The notes beneath the pieces were generated by a model that made no database searches, was not told the origin of the DNA, and saw only the letters and a program-made list of their open reading frames with translations. The position numbers were made by a program, and so were the translations under genes. Positions 6,590-10,805 of a DNA stretch of 10,805 nt are shown here, in pieces; within the stretch, counting starts at the first letter, position 1, and every line of letters starts with the position of its first letter. Source of the DNA: Acidothermales bacterium (lineage in GTDB: Bacteria > Actinomycetota > Actinomycetes > Streptosporangiales > WHST01); NCBI GenBank assembly GCA_017354575.1, contig JAFMQP010000095.1, positions 1 through 10,805 of the forward strand. Reading direction: 5' to 3'.

Positions 6590-6632
6590 CCCCCGACAGA
6601 GACCGCACCTCACGGTGCGGGTGGGTCGGGGG
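6590..6632. repeat. Two-part GC-rich hairpin between ctaE and the receiver gene
   Basis: The outer stem CCCCCGAC (6590-6597) / GTCGGGGG (6625-6632) and inner stem CCGCACC (6603-6609) / GGTGCGG (6614-6620) are both perfect. They are separated by a small internal loop, with TCAC (6610-6613) at the tip. There is no adjacent T-run, so it does not look like a plain terminator. If ctaE is transcribed from beyond 6632 on the minus strand, this is a 5' leader structure 34 bases from the start codon; it could also be a DNA cruciform between the divergent promoters. Confidence 0.5.
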
Positions 6633-6650
6633 CTGCCGGTAGCATCCCGG

Positions 6651-6670
6651 CATACGTTGTTCACATACGT
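6651..6670. promoter_or_regulatory. Direct repeat CATACGT x2 in the divergent promoter region
   Basis: CATACGT occurs at 6651-6657 and 6664-6670, a 13-bp step, 34-53 bases upstream of the receiver gene and ~95-115 from ctaE. The second copy runs into the palindrome TACGTA (6666-6671). Tandem sites about one helical turn apart suit a regulator acting on one or both divergent promoters. No clear -35/-10 pair is evident. Confidence 0.35.
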
Positions 6671-6703
6671 ACGGCGTGCCCGACGAGGTTGAGGAACACC
6701 GGC

Positions 6704-7171
6704 ATGAGCAGCCACGACAGCGGAGACGAGCCCACCGCGACGGTTCTCGTCTACTCCGACGACTCGAGCATCAGGGAGCGGGTGAAGCTGGCCCTCGGGC
6801 GGCGCCCGGCCGCGGACGTGCCGCGCGTGGAGTACGTCGAGACCGCCACCGAGCCCGCGTGTGTGAAACATCTCGATTCCGGCGAGATCGACCTGGCGAT
6901 CCTGGACGGTGAGGCCACGCCCGCAGGCGGCCTCGGCGTCTGCCGGGCCGCGAAGAACGAGGTGTACGACTGCCCGCCGGTGCTCGTCCTCATCGCACGG
7001 GCGCAGGACGCCTGGCTCGCCAACTGGTCGCAGGCCGACGCCGTCGTCTCGTACCCGCTCGACCCGATCCAGCTCGCCGCGACGTCCGCCCGGCTGCTGC
7101 GGATCCGGCTCGGGCACGTGCTCGAGAGCGACGCGGCGGCCGTGCCCGCCATCGAGTCGCCGGCGACGTGA
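6704..7171 (+). CDS. Degenerate receiver-domain (response regulator-like) protein
   Basis: A 155-residue protein that is only a receiver-like fold with a short C-terminal tail and no DNA-binding or enzymatic output domain. The acidic pair Asp19-Asp20 after strand 1 (TVLVYSDD) and the acceptor Asp68 in LAILDG, followed by P and GG as in the usual beta3 loop, are kept. The Thr/Ser switch position in VLVLIARAQD appears to be Ile97, and the invariant Lys before Pro is Tyr117 (SYPLDP). Normal phosphorylation signalling is therefore doubtful; it may be a pseudo-receiver that works by protein binding. ATG 6704 has GAGGAA seven bases upstream. trpD follows after 16 bases, so they are probably co-transcribed, divergently from ctaE. 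The function is unknown. Confidence 0.75.
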   Translation: MSSHDSGDEPTATVLVYSDDSSIRERVKLALGRRPAADVPRVEYVETATEPACVKHLDSGEIDLAILDGEATPAGGLGVCRAAKNEVYDCPPVLVLIARAQDAWLANWSQADAVVSYPLDPIQLAATSARLLRIRLGHVLESDAAAVPAIESPAT

Positions 7172-7187
7172 CCACGGTGCGTACGTC

Positions 7188-8234
7188 ATGACCGAGGCCA
7201 CGCCGACCTGGCCCACGCTGCTCACCCGCCTGGTCGCGGGGGAGTCGCTTTCCGCCGCCGACACCCGGTGGGCGATGGACCAGACGATGTCGGGCGAGGC
7301 CACTCCCACGCAGATCGCCGGGCTCGTGATCGGCCTGCGCGCCAAGGGCGAGACGGTGGCCGAGGTCTCCGGCTTCGCCGACGCGATGCTCGCGCACGCC
7401 ACACCCATCCCGGTGGCGGGACCGGTCGTCGACCTGGTCGGCACCGGCGGTGACCGGCGCAACACCGTGAACCTGTCGACGATGGGCGCGATCGTCGCGG
7501 CCGCCGCGGGTGCGCGCGTCGTCAAGCACGGCAACCGGGCGGCGTCGTCGGCATGTGGCGCGGCCGACCTGCTGGAGCGACTGGGCGTCGTGATCGACGT
7601 GACGCCGGAGGAGAACGCGCGGATCGCCGCCGAGGTCGGCATCGCGTTCTGTTTCGCGCCGCTCTACCACCCCGGGTTCCGGCACGCGTCGGTCCCGCGT
7701 GCCGAGCTGGGCATACCAACGGTGTTCAACTTCCTCGGCCCGCTCACCAACCCGGCGCACGCCCGGGCGAACGCGGTGGGCGTCTTCGACACGCGGATGG
7801 CGTCGATACTCGCCGGCGTGCTCGCCGGGCGCGGCTGCGAGTCGCTGGTGTTCCGCGGCGACGACGGGCTGGACGAGCTCACCACGACCACCACGTCCGC
7901 CGTCCACGTCGTGCACGGCGGTTCGGTCGAGCAGGCCACGTTCGACCCGGCGGCGATCGGCTTCTCCAGGTCGAGGCCCGAGGACCTCGTCGGCGGCGAC
8001 CCCGAGTACAACGCGGGTGTCGCACGCGACGTCCTCGCCGGCAAGGAGGGCCCGGTGCGCGACACCGTGCTGCTCAACGCGGCTGCCGCGCTCGCCGTCG
8101 CCGACCCGACGGTCGCGCCGCTGGAGGACCGGCTCGCCCGCGGTGTCGCGGCGGCGGCGTCCGCCGTCGACTCCGGCGCCGCCGCGGAGCTGCTCGCCCG
8201 CTGGGCCGACGCCACCCAGCACGCCGCCCGCTGA
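7188..8234 (+). CDS. trpD: Anthranilate phosphoribosyltransferase
   Basis: A 348-residue enzyme of tryptophan synthesis that transfers the phosphoribosyl group of PRPP to anthranilate. The PRPP/Mg signature is clear: GTGGD (85-89), NTVNLST (92-98), KHGNRAAS (113-120) and CGAADLLERLG (123-133), where the more common Ser before Ala-Asp is Ala126. The metal-binding DE appears in DGLDELTTT. The N-terminal helical domain (about 1-75) and alpha/beta domain match the family, and length is typical. ATG 7188 starts 16 bases after the receiver stop with a weak ribosome site, so coupling to the upstream gene is likely. Other trp genes are absent; trpD beside ctaE-qcrCAB is the usual actinobacterial arrangement. 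The gene converges with the RAM-domain gene 24 bases downstream. Confidence 0.96.
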   Translation: MTEATPTWPTLLTRLVAGESLSAADTRWAMDQTMSGEATPTQIAGLVIGLRAKGETVAEVSGFADAMLAHATPIPVAGPVVDLVGTGGDRRNTVNLSTMGAIVAAAAGARVVKHGNRAASSACGAADLLERLGVVIDVTPEENARIAAEVGIAFCFAPLYHPGFRHASVPRAELGIPTVFNFLGPLTNPAHARANAVGVFDTRMASILAGVLAGRGCESLVFRGDDGLDELTTTTTSAVHVVHGGSVEQATFDPAAIGFSRSRPEDLVGGDPEYNAGVARDVLAGKEGPVRDTVLLNAAAALAVADPTVAPLEDRLARGVAAAASAVDSGAAAELLARWADATQHAAR

Positions 8235-8236
8235 CG

Positions 8237-8256
8237 CGGCCCCTTCGGCGGGACCG
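8237..8256. terminator. Weak hairpin between convergent trpD and RAM-domain genes
   Basis: CGG (8237-8239) pairs with CCG (8254-8256) and CCC (8241-8243) with GGG (8250-8252), with one C-A mismatch and a TTCGGC loop. It fills almost the whole 24-base gap between two convergent stops, but there is no T-run on either side. It may act as a weak bidirectional terminator. Confidence 0.3.
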
Positions 8257-8258
8257 GG

Positions 8259-8546
8259 TCAGTCGGGGGCGTCGAAGCCGATCGCGAACGCGGCGTCGAG
8301 GTCGTGCCGGGAGTACGTGCGGAACGAGACGTGCGTCTCGGTGTGCGTGACGCCGTCGATCTTGTTCAGCCGTCCCGGGATCACCTCGGCGAGGTCCTCG
8401 TGCCGGCGGACCCGGACCATCGCGATGAGGTCGCACTCGCCGGTCACCGAGTAGACCTCGCTCACCTGCGGCACCTCGACGATCCGCTCCGCCACCTCGG
8501 GAATGCGGGCGACGTCGGCACGGATCAGCACGATCGCGGTGATCAC
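8259..8546 (-). CDS. Stand-alone Lrp/AsnC ligand-binding (RAM) domain protein
   Basis: A 95-residue protein made only of the RAM/AsnC_trans_reg alpha-beta sandwich. It opens ITAIVLIRADVARIPEVAERI, then VSEVYSVTGECDLIAMVRV (28-46) with the family's conserved G-xxD turn, then the VTHTETHVSFRTY strand (66-78). There is no helix-turn-helix part, so it cannot bind DNA like a full Lrp protein. Stand-alone RAM proteins form ring-like oligomers and may sense amino acids or modulate full-length partners. The start is GTG 8546 with a near-perfect AAGGAGG seven bases upstream. It lies 38 bases downstream of the exonuclease gene on the same strand, so an operon is likely. Convergent trpD suggests, weakly, an amino-acid-sensing context. 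Confidence 0.88.
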   Translation of the reverse strand: MITAIVLIRADVARIPEVAERIVEVPQVSEVYSVTGECDLIAMVRVRRHEDLAEVIPGRLNKIDGVTHTETHVSFRTYSRHDLDAAFAIGFDAPD

Positions 8547-8584
8547 GTCAGGTCCTCCTTACGAACGGCGGTCACGCGCGAAGC

Positions 8585-10360
8585 CTATGCCCGCCCCCGC
8601 AGGCCGCTGGGCCGGTGCCTGGTGCGCAGCGGCCTGCGCTCGTCGAGGACGCGGAGGGCGTGGCCCCCGTCGGCCGCGGCCTGGTCGAGACGCATCCGGG
8701 CCGCGGCCGCGCCGTGCGCGGGGAGCGCCCAGGTGCCGGTCACCTCGACGAGCCGGGTGCCCGCGGTCTCGAGCCACCGCAGGACGCACTCCGTCTCCTC
8801 GGCACTGGCCGCCGGCGTGGGCCCGTACCCCTGCGGGACCGCCTCGGCCGCGGCGACGAGCGCGTCGACGTAGGGCCGCGGATGCGCTCTGGGCGGCACG
8901 GTGTCGGCGGCGGCGAGACGGCCGTACCGGATCACGGTCAGCTCCCAGCCGCCGACCTTGGTCGGGTGCGCCGCCACGATCTGCGCGCAACCGGTGAGCG
9001 CGATGAGCCGCTGGGTGCGGGCCGTGGACCGGACGTACGCGGTGAGCCGGTCGCGGTGCACGGCGGCGTCCTCGTAGCGCTGCTCGTCGGACAGCAGCTC
9101 GATCTTGGCGCGCAGCGTGCGCTCGACGGCGCGCGCGTCGGCACGCATCGCGTCGCGGACGGCGTCCGCGACAGGGGCGTACTCGGCGACCGTCTGCCGG
9201 CCGTCGCACGGCGCCCCGCAGCGGCCCATCTCGGCGAGGATGCACGCGGTCGTCGGGTGCCTCGGGCTCAGCCGGGCGGTGCACTGACGCAGCCGGAACG
9301 CCTCGTGCAGCGCCGACATCACGTGCTCCGCGCTGCGGCGCGAGCCGTACGGGCCGAGGTAGACGGCGTCGTCGTCGCGCACGGCGCGCACCACCGACAG
9401 CCGGGGGAACGGCTCCTGCGTGAGCTTCAGCCACAGCGCGCGCTCGGGGAACCTGGACCGCCGGTTGTACGGCGGCTTGCGCTCGGCGATCAGCCGCAGC
9501 TCACGCACCTCGGCCTCGAGCGGCGTGGCGCACCCGATCGCCGTGACCTCCTCCGCCAGCCCGACCATCTCGCGCATCCGGGACCGCGTCTCGCCGGCGG
9601 TGAAGTACTGCCGCACCCGGGTGCGGATGTCGCGGCTCTTCCCGACGTACAGGGTGCGGCCCTGCGCGTCGCTGAAGACGTAGACGCCGGGCGCGGACGG
9701 CAACGGCTCGGCGAGGTAGCGCTTGCGCCGCTGCTCGGTGGTGACCCGCGAGGAGAACGTGACCAGCTCCTCCAGCGACTGCACACCGATCGGGCCGAGC
9801 CGCTCGAGCAGCGCGTGCAGCACGTCGACGGTGGCGCGGGCGTCGGCGAGCGCGCGGTGGCAGGGCTCGGTGCCCGACTTGACGTAGCGCGCGAGGGTGG
9901 CGAGCTTGCAGTCGGGCACCTCGTCGTGGGTGAGCAGGCCGTGAGCGAGGCGGGCGGTGTCGACGGCGGTGAAGCCCGGCCACGCGCGCCCGGTGACCGC
10001 GCACGCGCCCTTGAGGAAGCCGACGTCGTACGGCGCGTTGTGCGCGACGAGCACGGCGCCGCGGGCGAACTCCAGGAACGCGCTGAGCACGCCGGGAAGC
10101 GGCGGGGCGGTGGTGACCATGCCGTCGGTGATGCCGGTGAGCACCTGGATGAACGCCGGGATGCCGTGCCCGGGGTCGACGAGGGACTGGAACTCGCCGA
10201 GCACCTCGCCGCCGCGCACCTTGACCGCCCCGACCTCGGTGATGCCGGCGTCCGCAGGCGCGCCGCCCGTGGTCTCGAGGTCGACGACGACGAACGTCAC
10301 CTCGCGCAGCGGTGTGCCCAGTTCGTCGAACGTCGCCTGGACGGCGTGCGGTCTGCCCAA
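8585..10360 (-). CDS. DEDDh 3'-5' exonuclease fused to UvrC-like GIY-YIG region
   Basis: A 591-residue two-nuclease fusion. Residues ~20-185 are a DnaQ-type exonuclease with a complete DEDDh set: Asp27 and Glu29 (VVDLETTG), Asp112 (AHNAPYD), His168 and Asp173 (HRALADARATVD). Residues ~222-300 form a GIY-YIG domain: GVYVF (225-229), YVGKSRDIRTRVRQYF (238-253) and Glu287 before LIAERKPPYN, which aligns with the UvrC catalytic Glu. A Cys-rich stretch (C360, C373, C381, C385) and a UVR-like helix pair (SDEQRYEDAAVHRDRL, 424-439) follow, as in the UvrC N-half; the UvrC RNaseH-like half is missing. Related actinobacterial proteins are known near trpD/ctaE; a DNA-repair role is likely but unproven. 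The start is TTG 10360, chosen for AGGAGG seven bases upstream. It is not canonical UvrC or DnaQ. Confidence 0.9.
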   Translation of the reverse strand: MGRPHAVQATFDELGTPLREVTFVVVDLETTGGAPADAGITEVGAVKVRGGEVLGEFQSLVDPGHGIPAFIQVLTGITDGMVTTAPPLPGVLSAFLEFARGAVLVAHNAPYDVGFLKGACAVTGRAWPGFTAVDTARLAHGLLTHDEVPDCKLATLARYVKSGTEPCHRALADARATVDVLHALLERLGPIGVQSLEELVTFSSRVTTEQRRKRYLAEPLPSAPGVYVFSDAQGRTLYVGKSRDIRTRVRQYFTAGETRSRMREMVGLAEEVTAIGCATPLEAEVRELRLIAERKPPYNRRSRFPERALWLKLTQEPFPRLSVVRAVRDDDAVYLGPYGSRRSAEHVMSALHEAFRLRQCTARLSPRHPTTACILAEMGRCGAPCDGRQTVAEYAPVADAVRDAMRADARAVERTLRAKIELLSDEQRYEDAAVHRDRLTAYVRSTARTQRLIALTGCAQIVAAHPTKVGGWELTVIRYGRLAAADTVPPRAHPRPYVDALVAAAEAVPQGYGPTPAASAEETECVLRWLETAGTRLVEVTGTWALPAHGAAAARMRLDQAAADGGHALRVLDERRPLRTRHRPSGLRGRA

Positions 10361-10460
10361 CGTGGTGCCTCCTGCGGTGGGACGTTAGGCGGCAGCACCG
10401 ACAGTGCGCGGCACGCCACGCCGGAGGCCGTAGGCTCGAGGGGAGGAGGAAGGAGCACCC
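10361..10460. promoter_or_regulatory. Divergent promoter region, exonuclease and zinc-ribbon genes
   Basis: This 100-base gap must drive both divergent genes. TAACGT on the minus strand (10382-10387) and TAGGCT on the plus strand (10431-10436) both fit the actinobacterial -10 pattern TAnnnT and are suitably placed, about 22 and 25 bases from the respective starts. No convincing -35 is seen for either. Confidence 0.35.
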
Positions 10461-10739
10461 GTGGCCATCAGCGAGCCGACGGCGGACACCAGGTGGCGTT
10501 GCGCACAGTGCGGCAACCTGACCAGGTTCGACGTCACCAGGACCACCCGCAGCGAGGAGTACGTGCACGCCGACCTCGCCGGTGCGGCGCGGGTCGAGGA
10601 GCGGCGGATCCTGACGGACGTCATCGAGCGGGTGGCGTGCCGGTGGTGCGGCTCGACCGACCAGATCGAGCTGGTTCCCCGGCCGGGGGCGGCCGAGCCG
10701 GTGACCTCGCCGCACCGGACGACCGAACCAGGAAGCTGA
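10461..10739 (+). CDS. Small protein with two CxxC pairs (zinc-ribbon-like)
   Basis: A 92-residue hypothetical protein. CAQC (14-17) and CRWC (60-63) form two Cys knuckles separated by 42 residues, fitting a zinc ribbon. The middle contains VTRTTRSEEYVHADLAGAAR and a charged helix. The C-terminal ~25 residues are Pro/Gly/Thr-rich and probably disordered. No enzymatic motif is seen; such proteins usually bind nucleic acid or a protein partner. GTG 10461 has AAGGAG five bases upstream. The gene is divergent from the exonuclease and 16 bases before the next gene, so it probably leads an operon continuing out of the window. Confidence 0.75.
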   Translation: MAISEPTADTRWRCAQCGNLTRFDVTRTTRSEEYVHADLAGAARVEERRILTDVIERVACRWCGSTDQIELVPRPGAAEPVTSPHRTTEPGS

Positions 10740-10755
10740 CGGACGGACGGAAACC

Positions 10756-10805
10756 ATGGGCGCCGACGGGAACGGGTCGACGGCGCTGCCCGAGCCGGTG
10801 CGCCG
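10756..10805 (+). CDS. Start of an unidentified gene, cut by the window edge
   Basis: ATG 10756 opens a frame that runs to the window end and begins MGADGNGSTALPEPVRR. It lies 16 bases after the zinc-ribbon stop with only a weak ribosome-site candidate (ACGGA repeats). Sixteen residues are too few to identify a family. The reading relies on spacing and GC-rich third positions. Confidence 0.45.
   Translation, partial: MGADGNGSTALPEPVR

Noticed and set aside
6557..7642. Extension of the ctaE frame upstream to 7642
   Set aside because: It would give a 575-residue protein lying antisense to the receiver gene and trpD; the subunit III family starts near the ATG at 6556.
1..10805. CRISPR array, insertion sequence, integrase, att site or prophage genes
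   Set aside because: No regularly spaced repeats, transposase or integrase motifs, or terminal inverted repeats were seen; the palindromes at 87-173 are too short and unevenly spaced for CRISPR.

Overview
This is a high-GC actinobacterial chromosome segment. The signs are strong third-position GC bias, GTG and TTG starts behind AGGAGG-like ribosome sites, a DUF397 protein, and the actinobacterial diheme QcrC / three-helix QcrA / QcrB set beside ctaE. The block exonuclease - trpD - ctaE - qcrC - qcrA - qcrB resembles the Mycobacterium tuberculosis Rv2191-Rv2196 neighbourhood (from memory). The sequence alone does not fix the genus.

Left edge (1-693, + strand). This is a small accessory unit. 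It has four copies of the palindrome TGCACGTGCA around promoter-like elements, a 79-residue DUF397 protein, a GTG-started mini-ORF with an excellent ribosome site, and a coding-like tail in the +1 frame that together would make one ~42-residue peptide. A 14-bp hairpin with a T-rich tail closes the unit. No XRE-type regulator, the usual DUF397 partner, lies in the window. This is the least explained part.

694-2088 (- strand): a cytosolic-looking M14 zinc carboxypeptidase, convergent with the left unit.

2257-6556 (- strand): the respiratory operon, transcribed ctaE - qcrC - qcrA - qcrB. ctaE and qcrC overlap by ATGA, one base separates qcrC from qcrA, and 64 bases separate qcrA from qcrB. Together these give subunit III of the aa3 oxidase and the complete bcc menaquinol-cytochrome c reductase, which form a supercomplex in actinobacteria. 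The ctaE leader region holds a 12-bp palindrome and a two-part hairpin.

6704-8234 (+ strand): a degenerate single-domain receiver protein, then trpD (anthranilate phosphoribosyltransferase), divergent from ctaE.

8259-10360 (- strand): a large fusion of a DEDDh exonuclease with a UvrC-like GIY-YIG region, followed downstream by a free-standing Lrp/AsnC ligand-binding (RAM) domain.

10461-10805 (+ strand): a small protein with two CxxC pairs and the first codons of another gene cut by the window edge.

Most of the window is conserved housekeeping DNA. The best novelty candidates are the operator array and possibly frame-broken peptide at the left edge, the structured ctaE upstream region, and the degenerate receiver.
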